Shown here: piece after piece, positions 45,298-53,909 of the stretch
Numbering within the stretch: position 1 is the first letter of the stretch
Layout of the letters: each line of letters opens with the position of its first letter
Program-made: the position numbers and the translations under genes
From: Luteibacter jiangsuensis
Lineage (GTDB): Bacteria; Pseudomonadota; Gammaproteobacteria; Xanthomonadales; Rhodanobacteraceae
NCBI RefSeq assembly: GCF_011742555.1
Contig: NZ_JAAQQR010000008.1
Location: 113,295 to 177,294 of the forward strand
Direction: 5' to 3'
Length of the DNA: 64,000 bases
The notes under the pieces: model-generated
Told to the model about the DNA's origin: nothing
The model's input: only the letters and a program-made list of their open reading frames with translations
Databases searched by the model: none

Positions 45298-47954
45298 GGG
45301 TTGTCGTCGGGCGGCGCCGGCAAAGGCAGCGAGACCCGGATGGTGGTACCTGCGCCGACATGGGGCAAGGCCTGCACGCTGCCGCCATGGGCACCGATCA
45401 TGCCGCGACAGATGGCGAGGCCGAGTCCGGTACCCTGTTTGCCGCGATCGCCTCGCGCCACCGAATGGAACATGTCGAAAATCCGCTCGCGCTCGTCTTC
45501 CGGAATGCCGGGCCCGCGGTCGCTCACATCCACCAGCAGCTGCCCGGACTCGACACGGACCATGACGCGCACGGGCTCGTCGGGCGGCGAGAAACGTGCC
45601 GCGTTCTCGAGGATGTTGAACAGGGCCTGCTCGATCAGCGCAGGATGCACATGCAGGAGCACGGTATCCGGCGGCAATTGCATGTCCACCCGCGTCTCGG
45701 GAAACTGCTTGCGCATGCGCGCGACCGCGGCGGCGACGATCTCGCCCGCATCGACCCAGTCGCGCTTGAGCGTGAGCGCACCATGGCCGAGGCGCGTCAT
45801 GTCCAGCAGGTTCTGAATGTAGCTGTCGAGACGCCGGCCTTCGCCGAGGATGGCTTCCAGCAGTTCGCGCCGTTCGCCTTCGGGCAACTGTTTTTCGTAG
45901 TCGAGCAAGGTGCCGGCGGCACCGATCATCGATGCCAGCGGCGAGCGCAGGTCGTGCGACACCGACGACAGCAGGGCGTTGCGCAGCCGCTCGGTCTCGC
46001 CTTCCACGCGCGCGCCTTCCAGTTCGGCGGCGAGTCGCGCGCGTTCCAGTGCCTGGCCGATATCCTGCACCATCGCTAGCGCCATCCCGCGGCGGTCCGC
46101 GTCAGGGTCGCCGGGAGTATCCGGAAAGCGCAGGGCGACCACGCCCGCCCGCTGCGCCTCGGTACCCAATGGCAGCATCCAGCTCGACGCGCCATGCAGC
46201 GTGTCGGTGAAGCGCCCCGCGGGTTCCGCGTGCGCGTCGGACCAGTCGGCAGCGGCGACGTCCTGCGCAGACAGGACGAACGGTTCCGGCGCCGAAGCCA
46301 CCGGCACCAGCGCGCCCCCCGCGTCGCGGGCGAGCACGCTCGCCTGCGCGTCCAGCGCACGCGCCAGGGCCCGCGCACCTACCTCGCGGATCGCAGCCGC
46401 ATCCGCTGCGGTGGCCAGCTGCTGGCCCAGCGTCACCAGCGCGCGCCCGCGTATCTGGGCCGCGCGCAGCGAGGCCACCTGCCCGGACAGCCGCGTCGCC
46501 AGGCGGCTGCACACCAGCGCGGCGGCCAGGAACAACACCACGGCCAGCACGTCGTCGGCATTGGCAATCACGAGCGTGTAGCGTGGCGGCGCGAAGAAGA
46601 AGTTGTAGCCGACGAAGCAGAGCAGAGCGGTGTACACCGCGACGGCCATGCGCGTGCGCACCGCGACGAACAGGACGGCGGTGAGGAAGATGAGCGAGAG
46701 GTTGGCGACGGAAAGGAAGCGGTCGGCCACGAACGAGAGCGCCATCGCCGCCGCGGTGACTGCCGTGGCCATGCCGTAATCGCGGCGCGAGCCTTTGTCA
46801 CCGCCGGCGCGGAGCCGGCGCCGCGCGCTGGCCCGTTCCAGCGGAGTCGCGACGATGGTGAGTTCCAGGTGCGCGCCACGGCGAAGCAGTTGCTGGGTGA
46901 AGGACAGGCCCAGGCGCCGCGCAATGGGGCGCTCCCGCGTGCGCCCCACGATGATCTGGCCCACGCCTTCGCGGTCGGCCCAGGCCAGCAATTCGTCCGC
47001 GACGGCATGGCCGCGCAGCACCACGCCTTCCCCACCGAGACGCCGGGCGAGACGCATGGCCGCGTCCACGCGCTCACGACGCGCGCCGTCGGTACCGCCG
47101 CGATCGACGTAGACGACACTCCAGGGCGCGCCGCGGCGCTCCGCGATGCGGCGCGTGATGCGCACGAGGTATTCGCTCTGCGCGGCGCCGTCGATGGCGG
47201 CCACCACGCGGCGCCGGACGGGCATGGCGTCGCCGCGCGCGAGCATGGACTCGCGCAGGTCGCTTTCCACGTGCGCGGCGACCGTCTCCACCGCGAGTTC
47301 GCGCAGTGCCGCGAGGTTGGTCGGCGAGAAGAACGCTTCCAGCGCGACCGCGGCGGTTTCCGGCACGTACACCTTGCCCTGCCGCAGGCGGGCGATCAGC
47401 TCGCGCGGGGGCAGATCCACCAGCACGATGTCCCGGGCGCGATCGAGGAACGCGTCCGGCACGGTTTCGCGCACGGCCACGCCGGTGATGCGACGCACCT
47501 GGTCGTTGAGGCTTTCCAGGTGCTGCACGTTCATCGCCGTGTAGACCTCGATGCCCGCGTCGAGCAGTTCCACGATGTCCTGCCAGCGATAGGCATGCCG
47601 GCCGCCGGGCAGATTCGAGTGCGCCAGTTCGTCGACGAGTATCACCGCCGGCTTTCGGGCCAGGGCGGCCTCCAGGTCGAACTCCTGGAAGGTGCGTCCC
47701 GCGTAGTGCACTGCCCGCGTCGGCAGGACCTCGATACCTTCGAGCAACGCGGCCGTCTCGGCCCGGCCATGCGTCTCGGCCAGGCCGACCACCACATCCA
47801 CGCCCTGTCGGCGCAGGTCGCGTGCGGCCGAAAGCATGGCGTAGGTCTTCCCCACGCCCGGCGAGGCGCCAAGGAAGATCTTCAGGCGCTGGCCGTCCTC
47901 GTCCTTCGCTGCATTCAGCAGCGCGTCGGCACGCGCGTCGCGATCGTTGTTCAT
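45294..47954 (-). CDS. kdpD: KdpD sensor histidine kinase
   Basis: An 886-residue membrane kinase (E. coli 894) that senses K+ limitation and turgor-related cues. Order: N-terminal KdpD domain with Walker A GASPGVGKT (29-37) and PGGRHAYRWQDI, a universal-stress-like domain, four membrane helices (DUF4118), a GAF-like region, HisKA with H667 (SSVSHDLRSPLASM), and an ATPase domain ending in TGLGLAICRGM. ATG 47954 (MNNDRDARAD) is preferred; ATG 47984 would start two bases inside a repeat element. Separated from kdpC by a family B repeat, so its level may differ from that of the pump genes. Confidence 0.96.
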   Translation of the reverse strand: MNNDRDARADALLNAAKDEDGQRLKIFLGASPGVGKTYAMLSAARDLRRQGVDVVVGLAETHGRAETAALLEGIEVLPTRAVHYAGRTFQEFDLEAALARKPAVILVDELAHSNLPGGRHAYRWQDIVELLDAGIEVYTAMNVQHLESLNDQVRRITGVAVRETVPDAFLDRARDIVLVDLPPRELIARLRQGKVYVPETAAVALEAFFSPTNLAALRELAVETVAAHVESDLRESMLARGDAMPVRRRVVAAIDGAAQSEYLVRITRRIAERRGAPWSVVYVDRGGTDGARRERVDAAMRLARRLGGEGVVLRGHAVADELLAWADREGVGQIIVGRTRERPIARRLGLSFTQQLLRRGAHLELTIVATPLERASARRRLRAGGDKGSRRDYGMATAVTAAAMALSFVADRFLSVANLSLIFLTAVLFVAVRTRMAVAVYTALLCFVGYNFFFAPPRYTLVIANADDVLAVVLFLAAALVCSRLATRLSGQVASLRAAQIRGRALVTLGQQLATAADAAAIREVGARALARALDAQASVLARDAGGALVPVASAPEPFVLSAQDVAAADWSDAHAEPAGRFTDTLHGASSWMLPLGTEAQRAGVVALRFPDTPGDPDADRRGMALAMVQDIGQALERARLAAELEGARVEGETERLRNALLSSVSHDLRSPLASMIGAAGTLLDYEKQLPEGERRELLEAILGEGRRLDSYIQNLLDMTRLGHGALTLKRDWVDAGEIVAAAVARMRKQFPETRVDMQLPPDTVLLHVHPALIEQALFNILENAARFSPPDEPVRVMVRVESGQLLVDVSDRGPGIPEDERERIFDMFHSVARGDRGKQGTGLGLAICRGMIGAHGGSVQALPHVGAGTTIRVSLPLPAPPDDNP

Positions 47955-47985
47955 TGCAGTCGCCGGTAGAGGATTAGAGCGCATT

Positions 47986-48092
47986 GTAGGAGCGCGCCCC
48001 GCGCGCGACATGTGTTGAGGCCGAACCTCGGAGCTGGCGCGCAAGATCCGGAACTGGTCCGAAAACATGTCGCGCGCAGGGCGCGCTCCTAC
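47986..48092. repeat. REPIN-like repeat, family B copy 3
   Basis: GTAGGAGCGCGCCCCGCGCG at the left and GCAGGGCGCGCTCCTAC at the right, with ACATGTGTT and AAAACATGT inner arms as in copy 1. It lies inside the kdp operon, 8 bp after the kdpC stop and 31 bp before the kdpD start, where a hairpin could limit read-through into the two-component genes. Confidence 0.85.
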
Positions 48093-48100
48093 AGCGGTGG

Positions 48101-48682
48101 TTACGGGGCGGGCTTCGAGCGGTCGAGGGCAAGGTTCAACGCCAGCACATTCACCCGCGGCTCGCCCAGCACACCGAACTGGCGCCCTTCGGTGTGCGCT
48201 TCGACCAATGCCTGCACGGTGGCCGGATCCAGCCCGCGCGCATGCGCCACGCGGGCCACCTGGTAACGCGCCGCCGCCGGGCTGATCTCCGGGTCGAGGC
48301 CACTGCCCGACGCCGTGACGAGTTCCACCGGCACCGGTGCCGTATTGCCGGGGTCGGCGGCCTGCAACGCGGCGATCCGCTTCTTCGCCGCGTCGGTGAG
48401 GGCGGGATTGGTCGGACCCTGGTTCGATCCGCCCGATGCCGTACCGTTGTAGGGATCGGGGCTGGTAGCCGAGGGACGGCTCCAGAAGTACCGCGGCTCG
48501 ACGAACGACTGGCCGAGCAGCGACGAGCCGACCGGCTTCCCGCCCGATTCGACGATGCTGCCGTTCGCCTGGCGCGGAAACACCGCCTGTGCGGCACCGG
48601 TGACGAGGAGCGGATAGGCCACGCCGGTGATGATGGTGAGGCCCACGAGCAGGACGAGGGCCGGGCGAAGAAGGGATGTCAT
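48101..48682 (-). CDS. kdpC: K+-transporting ATPase subunit KdpC
   Basis: A 193-residue membrane-anchored subunit (E. coli 190) that stabilises the KdpA-KdpB complex. It has a single N-terminal helix ([20 protein letters not shown]) and family motifs [27 protein letters not shown] and [14 protein letters not shown] near the C-terminus. ATG 48682 follows GAGGAG; the longer open frame is rejected. In most bacteria it directly follows kdpB; here a porin-like gene and a 60-codon gene lie between them. Confidence 0.95.
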   Translation of the reverse strand: MTSLLRPALVLLVGLTIITGVAYPLLVTGAAQAVFPRQANGSIVESGGKPVGSSLLGQSFVEPRYFWSRPSATSPDPYNGTASGGSNQGPTNPALTDAAKKRIAALQAADPGNTAPVPVELVTASGSGLDPEISPAAARYQVARVAHARGLDPATVQALVEAHTEGRQFGVLGEPRVNVLALNLALDRSKPAP

Positions 48683-48692
48683 GGCGTACTCC

Positions 48693-49502
48693 TCAGAACG
48701 TGCCCTGGAACATGACGAGACCGCGTGTGCCGCCCACGTCACGGGTATCGGCGACGTCGGTATAGCTGGACACGTGGCTGTAGTACCGCCCGTTGGTCGC
48801 ATGGGTAACCCCGATGCTTACCGACCAGTGCGGATCGATTGCGTACTTCACGGTCGCCGAGGCGTCGCTGTAATCCACGTCGCGGACACCGTACGCCGTG
48901 GGCGTGGCCAACGAGGCGGTGTAGTGGGTATGTCCCGCGTGCAGCGCGAGCGTCCAGGCATCGGCCAGGGCGAAGGCGGCGTCGAGTTGGAGGTAGCCGG
49001 TACCTCGGGTGTCGCCGTTATAGCCCTGTTCGCGATCCGCACCGAAGTAGTCGGTGAGCGACCGGTTGTACTTCAGCGTGATGTTGCGCCACGTGAGCGC
49101 GGCATTGGCCTCCACCGTGTCGAAGGAGCGGCCGCGGTACCCCGCGGCCTGGTCGAGATTGGCGCCCGGGTACACATAACCGTAGACACCGAGGCGCCAC
49201 GACCAGTCGTCGTCGATGGGGCGGCCGAAGCTCGCGTAGAGGTCCAGCTCCATCGAACCGCCGGCGTAGCTGCGATCGCTGACGCTGGATGCCCAGGCGC
49301 CGGCCGAGAAGCCGTTCGCGCCGGTGTAGTCGGCGCCGCCCTGGATGGCCGGGTGGCCCCAGGTCTGGGTCAGGCCGCGGAACATGTAATCGGACACGAT
49401 CGCCACATTGCCCGTGACCGGCGGTGTATCGGCCGCGTGGGCAGGAGCGGCGAAGACGAGGGGAAAGGCGGCGGCGCAGGCCGCCAGAAGAACGGTTTTC
49501 AT
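48693..49502 (-). CDS. TorF-family putative porin inside the kdp operon
   Basis: A 269-residue predicted outer-membrane barrel. A signal peptide (...[10 protein letters not shown]) is followed by alternating short beta strands: [20 protein letters not shown] (typical for TIGR02001/TorF-like putative porins), [14 protein letters not shown], and a C-terminal ...GLVMFQGTF ending in Phe. It lies 10 bp before kdpC and 15 bp after the 60-codon gene, so it is co-transcribed with the K+ pump. Its position suggests a channel aiding K+ passage across the outer membrane under K+ starvation; that is inference. The family itself has no firm function. Confidence 0.85.
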   Translation of the reverse strand: MKTVLLAACAAAFPLVFAAPAHAADTPPVTGNVAIVSDYMFRGLTQTWGHPAIQGGADYTGANGFSAGAWASSVSDRSYAGGSMELDLYASFGRPIDDDWSWRLGVYGYVYPGANLDQAAGYRGRSFDTVEANAALTWRNITLKYNRSLTDYFGADREQGYNGDTRGTGYLQLDAAFALADAWTLALHAGHTHYTASLATPTAYGVRDVDYSDASATVKYAIDPHWSVSIGVTHATNGRYYSHVSSYTDVADTRDVGGTRGLVMFQGTF

Positions 49503-49517
49503 GGATTTCGTCGTGTG

Positions 49518-49700
49518 TCAGATGCCGGCGTAGCCGCCGAGCGTGTATTCGTCGTCGCTCGCGTCATGGCGCGTGGCGACGATCTGGGATTTGAATGGAA
49601 CCACCGGTGCCGCGTGCGGCGATGCCGGGGCGACGACACGCACATTCATGTCGATGTCGTCGGAGTCTTCGATGAGCACGGTGAGGTGAACGTTTCGCAT
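49518..49700 (-). CDS. 60-residue hypothetical protein in the kdp operon
   Basis: Starts MRNVHLTVLIEDSDDIDMNV, continues with a Pro/Ala/Val-rich middle and ends ATRHDASDDEYTLGGYAGI. No signal peptide or membrane helix is evident; it is rich in Asp. It starts 15 bp after the kdpB stop (weak AAGG site) and ends 15 bp before the porin gene, and the spacing and strand support a real gene. I do not recognise a family. A role with the K+ system is suggested only by position. Confidence 0.65.
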   Translation of the reverse strand: MRNVHLTVLIEDSDDIDMNVRVVAPASPHAAPVVPFKSQIVATRHDASDDEYTLGGYAGI

Positions 49701-49715
49701 GGCGATGCCTTCAGA

Positions 49716-51785
49716 TCAGGCCAGCCCCAGGAGGACCAGCAACATGTCGATGAGCTTGATGCCGACAAAGGGCGCGACGATGCCGCCCAGGCCGTACACG
49801 AGCAGGTTGCGGCGAAGCAGCGCGGCGGCGCCCAGCGCGCGATAGGCCACGCCCTTCAGCGCGAGGGGAATGAGGAAAATGATGATCAGCGCGTTGAAGA
49901 TCACCGCCGAGAGGATGGCGCTCTGCGGGGTGGCCAGATGCATCACGTTCAACGCGTTGAGCGCGGGGTAGGTCGTCGCGAAGGCGGCGGGAATGATCGC
50001 GAAGTACTTGGCAATGTCGTTCGCGATCGAGAACGTGGTGAGCGCACCCCGCGTGATGAGCATCTGCTTGCCGATGCCGACGACCTCGATCAGCTTGGTC
50101 GGATTCGAATCGAGGTCGACCATGTTGCCGGCCTCTTTCGCGGCCTGGGTGCCGCTGTTCATCGCAACGGCCACGTCGGCCTGGGCCAGCGCCGGAGCGT
50201 CGTTGGTGCCATCGCCGCACATGGCCACCAGGCGGTTCTCGGCCTGCATGTCGCGGATCAACTTCAGTTTCGTCTCGGGCGTGGCCTCGGCGAGGAAGTC
50301 GTCCACGCCGGCTTCCGCCGCGATGGCCGCTGCCGTGAGCGGATTGTCGCCGGTTATCATCACCGTGCGGATGCCCATGCGGCGCATCTCGGCAAAGCGC
50401 TCCTTGATGCCGTCCTTCACGATGTCCTTGAGTTCGATCACACCCAGCGTCAGCGCACCATCCACGACGATGAGCGGGGTGGCGCCGCGGCGCGCCACGT
50501 CTTCGGCCATGCGCCGCACCAGCGGCGGCATGTGGCTGTCCTGGCCTTCCAGGTACCGCTCCACCGCATCGATCGCGCCCTTGCGGATGTGACGGGTGCC
50601 GACGTCGACGCCGCTCATGCGCGTCTGCGCGGTGAACGGCACGAAGGTGGCGTCCTTGTCGCGACGCCGCCCGTGCAGGCTGAACCTCGCCTCCGCCAGG
50701 GCGACGATGCTGCGGCCTTCCGGCGTCTCGTCGGCGCGCGAGGCGAGGTCGGCGGCTTCGGCCAGTTCGCGTTCCTCGATGCCCGGCGCGGCGTGAAAGG
50801 CCACCGCCTGGCGATTGCCCAGCGTGATCGTGCCCGTCTTGTCGAGCAGCAGCACGTCGACGTCACCCGCCGCCTCGACGGCGCGGCCGGACGTGGCGAT
50901 GACGTTGGCGCGGATCATGCGGTCCATGCCGGCGATGCCGATGGCAGACAACAAGGCGCCGATGGTGGTGGGAATGAGGCATACGAGGAGCGCCACCAGA
51001 ACGGTGAGGGTGATGGGGTTGCCACTTCCCGCCGCCTGCACGCTGTAGATCGAATAGGGAAGGAGGGTGGCGCAGGCCAGCAGGAAGATCAGGGTGAACT
51101 TCGCCAGCAGGATGGTGAGCGCGATCTCGTTCGGTGTCTTGCGGCGCGACGCGCCTTCCACCATCGAGATCATGCGGTCGAGGAAGCTCTCGCCGGGGTT
51201 GCTGGTGATGCGCACCACCAGCCAGTCGGAGAGCACACGGGTACCGCCCGTCACGGCGCTGCGATCGCCGCCGGCCTCGCGGATCACCGGCGCCGATTCG
51301 CCGGTGATGGCGCTCTCGTCGACGCTGGCCGCACCCACCACGATCTCGCCGTCGCCCGGCACGATGTCGCCGGCTTCCACCAGCACGTGGTGGCCGCTGC
51401 GCAGTTCGCTGGAAGGCGTGAAGACGATCTGCGCATCCTGCCTTGGCGCGGAGAGTTTCTTCGCGGCCACGTCGCGACGCGAGCCGCGCAGCGCATCGGC
51501 CTGGGCCTTGCCGCGGCCTTCGGCGAGCGCTTCGGCGAAGTTGGCGAACAGCAGCGTGAACCAGAGCCACAGCGTCACCCAGAAGATGAAGCCCGTGGGA
51601 GCCTCGCCGTGGCCGGCCAGCGCCTGCACCCACAGCAGGGTGGTCAGGACGCTGCACACGAACACGACGAACATCACCGGGTTGCGGAACTGCGTGCGCG
51701 GATCGAGTTTGCGGAACGCGTCGACAAGGGCGCGTGTCGCCATCGCGCGGTCGAATCCGCGCGCGGCGTGAGCGTGGGAAGTCAT
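49716..51785 (-). CDS. kdpB: K+-transporting P-type ATPase subunit KdpB
   Basis: The 689-residue ATP-hydrolysing subunit (E. coli 682). Visible: phosphorylated D315 ([14 protein letters not shown]), actuator TGES (161-164) whose serine is the known inhibitory phosphorylation site, and the hinge motif [20 protein letters not shown]. Seven membrane segments fit the family. It starts 3 bp after kdpA. The following gene is not kdpC, as expected, but a 60-codon ORF. Confidence 0.97.
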   Translation of the reverse strand: MTSHAHAARGFDRAMATRALVDAFRKLDPRTQFRNPVMFVVFVCSVLTTLLWVQALAGHGEAPTGFIFWVTLWLWFTLLFANFAEALAEGRGKAQADALRGSRRDVAAKKLSAPRQDAQIVFTPSSELRSGHHVLVEAGDIVPGDGEIVVGAASVDESAITGESAPVIREAGGDRSAVTGGTRVLSDWLVVRITSNPGESFLDRMISMVEGASRRKTPNEIALTILLAKFTLIFLLACATLLPYSIYSVQAAGSGNPITLTVLVALLVCLIPTTIGALLSAIGIAGMDRMIRANVIATSGRAVEAAGDVDVLLLDKTGTITLGNRQAVAFHAAPGIEERELAEAADLASRADETPEGRSIVALAEARFSLHGRRRDKDATFVPFTAQTRMSGVDVGTRHIRKGAIDAVERYLEGQDSHMPPLVRRMAEDVARRGATPLIVVDGALTLGVIELKDIVKDGIKERFAEMRRMGIRTVMITGDNPLTAAAIAAEAGVDDFLAEATPETKLKLIRDMQAENRLVAMCGDGTNDAPALAQADVAVAMNSGTQAAKEAGNMVDLDSNPTKLIEVVGIGKQMLITRGALTTFSIANDIAKYFAIIPAAFATTYPALNALNVMHLATPQSAILSAVIFNALIIIFLIPLALKGVAYRALGAAALLRRNLLVYGLGGIVAPFVGIKLIDMLLVLLGLA

Positions 51786-51788
51786 GGA

Positions 51789-53510
51789 TCAGTGGCCCGT
51801 GAGAGACGTGAGGTGCTCGACGATGGGCCCGAGGGCCAGCGCCGGGAGGAAGGTGAGCGCGCCGACGACGATCACGACGCAGGTCAGCAGCGTGACGAAC
51901 AGCGGGGTATGCGTGGGCAGCGTGCCGGCCGAGGGAGGCACATGCCCCTTGGCGGCCAGCGACCCGGCCATGGCCAGCATCGCGATCGCAAGCGGGAAGC
52001 GCGCCAGGAACATGCAGATGGCGAGCAGCACATTCCAGAAGGGCGTGTTCGCGGACAGGCCGCCGAAAGCGCTGCCGTTGTTGTTGGACGCGGAGCTGAC
52101 CGCATACAGGATTTCGCTGAAGCCGTGGGCGCCGGGATTCGCGACGCCCGCGACACCGGCAGGCACCATGACCGCGACGGCGGTACACACGACCACGAGC
52201 GCGCACGGCACGAGGACGGCCAGGCTGGCCATCTTCATCTCGTGGGCCTCGATCTTCTTGCCGAGGTATTCCGGCGTGCGGCCCACCATGAGTCCGGCGA
52301 TGAATACCGCAACCACTGCGAACGCCAGCATGCCGTAGAGGCCCGAACCCACACCGCCGAAGACCACCTCGCCGAGTTGCATGAGCCACATGGGAACGAG
52401 GCCGCCGAGCGGCGTCAGCGAATCGTGCATCGCGTTCACCGCACCGCAGGATGCGGCGGTGGTGATGGCGGCGAACAGGCCGGACGAGGCGATGCCGAAG
52501 CGCGTTTCCTTCCCTTCCATGTTGCCGCCCGATTGCAGGGCGGTGGCATGCGCGTCCACGGCCAGGCCGTGCAGGGCGGGGTTGCCGGCCTGCTCAGCGG
52601 CGACGAGGCCGACCGCGAGGGGCACGAAGATGACCAGCATCGTGGCGAGGATGGCCCAGCCCTGGCGCCGGTCGCCGACCATGCGCCCGAACGTGCAGCA
52701 GAGGGCGCCCGGGATGAGGAAGATCGCGATCATCTCCACGAAGTTGGAGAACGGCGTGGGGTTCTCGAACGGATGCGCGGAGTTGGCGTTGAAGAAGCCG
52801 CCGCCGTTCGTGCCGAGCATCTTGATCGCCACCTGCGATGCCGCCGGGCCCATCGGCAGGGTCTGCCGGCCATGCTCCAGCGTGGCCACGTCGAGGTAAG
52901 GCGCCACGTTCTGCACCACGCCCTGCGACACGAGCAGCAGCGCGATCACGATCGAGAACGGCAGCAGCACGTAGAGCGTGGCGCGGGTCACGTCCACCCA
53001 GAAGTTGCCCACAGCTGCGGCACCACGGCGCGCGAAGCCGCGGACGACCGCGATGAGCACCGCGATGCCCGTGGCCGCCGACAGGAAGTTCTGCACGGCA
53101 AGGCCAAGCGCCTGCGTGAGGTAGCTCATGGTCGACTCGCCCGCGTATCCCTGCCAGTTCGTGTTGGTGACGAAACTCACGGCGGTGTTCATGGCGGAGT
53201 CGGGCGCCACGGCAGCGAAATGCTGGGGGTTCAACGGCAGCCATTGCTGCGTGCGCTGGAGCAGGTACACGAAGGCCACGCCGGCCACGTTGAACACCAG
53301 CATCGCCATGGCGTAGCGCTTCCAGCCCATGTCCTCGCCGGAGCGGATGCCGGCAAGACGGTAGAGCAGGCGCTCCGCCCCGGCCCCGAAGCGGGTGACG
53401 CGGTTCGGTTCGTCGGCGAACACGAGGGCCATGTAATGGCCCATCGGCTTCACCAGCGCCAGCAGCACGACGAGGTAGAGGCCGATCTGGAGGAAGTCGT
53501 TGGTGGTCAT
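51789..53510 (-). CDS. kdpA: K+-transporting ATPase subunit KdpA
   Basis: The 573-residue K+-binding channel-like subunit (E. coli 557). Family segments include [40 protein letters not shown] and [12 protein letters not shown], which hold the selectivity-filter loops. ATG 53510 overlaps the kdpF stop (ATGA), and the sequence [19 protein letters not shown] is the usual family start; a longer frame to 53543 runs through kdpF and is rejected. Confidence 0.97.
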   Translation of the reverse strand: MTTNDFLQIGLYLVVLLALVKPMGHYMALVFADEPNRVTRFGAGAERLLYRLAGIRSGEDMGWKRYAMAMLVFNVAGVAFVYLLQRTQQWLPLNPQHFAAVAPDSAMNTAVSFVTNTNWQGYAGESTMSYLTQALGLAVQNFLSAATGIAVLIAVVRGFARRGAAAVGNFWVDVTRATLYVLLPFSIVIALLLVSQGVVQNVAPYLDVATLEHGRQTLPMGPAASQVAIKMLGTNGGGFFNANSAHPFENPTPFSNFVEMIAIFLIPGALCCTFGRMVGDRRQGWAILATMLVIFVPLAVGLVAAEQAGNPALHGLAVDAHATALQSGGNMEGKETRFGIASSGLFAAITTAASCGAVNAMHDSLTPLGGLVPMWLMQLGEVVFGGVGSGLYGMLAFAVVAVFIAGLMVGRTPEYLGKKIEAHEMKMASLAVLVPCALVVVCTAVAVMVPAGVAGVANPGAHGFSEILYAVSSASNNNGSAFGGLSANTPFWNVLLAICMFLARFPLAIAMLAMAGSLAAKGHVPPSAGTLPTHTPLFVTLLTCVVIVVGALTFLPALALGPIVEHLTSLTGH

Positions 53511-53599
53511 TCGAACCACTCCGGCTTCAGCAGGGCCACGCACAGGTAACCGGTAAGGGCCACGGCGATGGCCGCGGCGACTATGTAGGTAAAGGTCAT
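53507..53599 (-). CDS. kdpF: KdpF small subunit
   Basis: A 30-residue single-helix protein: [20 protein letters not shown] then [10 protein letters not shown]. The VALLKPEWF ending is typical of KdpF, which stabilises the KdpFABC complex. Its stop codon overlaps the kdpA start. It begins 10 bp after the upstream 29-codon ORF. Confidence 0.92.
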   Translation of the reverse strand: MTFTYIVAAAIAVALTGYLCVALLKPEWFE

Positions 53600-53609
53600 G
53601 GCGGCGTCC

Positions 53610-53699
53610 TCAGCGGCGACCCAGCCGGTCGCAGATCATGAGGAAGCCGATCGTCACGGCCGTGAGGACGACGACGAGAAGAACGTAAAGGAATTCCAC
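53610..53699 (-). CDS. 29-residue membrane protein ahead of kdpF
   Basis: Frame GTG 53699 to TGA 53612-53610: VEFLYVLLVVVLTAVTIGFL followed by MICDRLGRR. One membrane helix with a basic tail. Similar tiny ORFs precede kdpF in other bacteria as far as I recall, but I know of no assigned role. No clear ribosome binding site; a stable hairpin (53703-53730) lies just before the start, so translation may be controlled. It would be the first gene of the operon. Confidence 0.6.
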   Translation of the reverse strand: MEFLYVLLVVVLTAVTIGFLMICDRLGRR

Positions 53700-53702
53700 G
53701 GT

Positions 53703-53730
53703 TGCGCACCATCGACTAGGACGGTGCGCA
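53703..53730 (-). promoter_or_regulatory. Hairpin in the kdp leader
   Basis: TGCGCACC (53703-53710) and GGTGCGCA (53723-53730) form a perfect 8-bp stem with a 12-nt loop, ending three bases before the GTG of the 29-codon ORF. It could be an RNA control element or a protein site. Confidence 0.5.
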
Positions 53731-53754
53731 TTCTTCGCCTGGCGCGATATTTAC

Positions 53755-53784
53755 GGTGTAACGCGGCGGGCCCGGGGCGTAACG
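53755..53784 (-). promoter_or_regulatory. Candidate KdpE binding site upstream of the kdp operon
   Basis: On the minus strand CGTTACGCC (53784-53776) and CGTTACACC (53763-53755) are direct repeats exactly 21 bp apart, as OmpR-class regulators prefer. GTTACACC resembles the TTTACACC of the E. coli kdp control site. No clear sigma-70 promoter was identified beside it. Confidence 0.45.
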
Positions 53785-53811
53785 TTTCCGTAAATTCTTG
53801 CCCGATAACCC

Positions 53812-53894
53812 TGTGGGAGCCGTTTCAGCGGCGATCCCGTGGCAGCGGGCAGGCTTGCCGCGAGCAGCCTATCGCCGCTAGAGCGGCTCCCACA
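53812..53894. repeat. REPIN-like repeat, family A copy 4
   Basis: TGTGGGAGCCGTTTCAGCGG at the left, GCTAGAGCGGCTCCCACA at the right; both ends carry the CGGCT/AGCGG type of arm and have single-base changes. It lies between the kdp control region and the end of the S9 peptidase gene. Confidence 0.85.
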
Positions 53895-53909
53895 ATGCCT
53901 CCCTCGGGG

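Noticed and set aside
48627..53549. A 1640-codon open frame on the + strand opposite the kdp operon
   Set aside because: It lies exactly antisense to kdpC-kdpA, which have complete motifs. The translation is rich in His, Arg and Gly as expected from a GC-rich shadow, and there is no recognisable domain or start.
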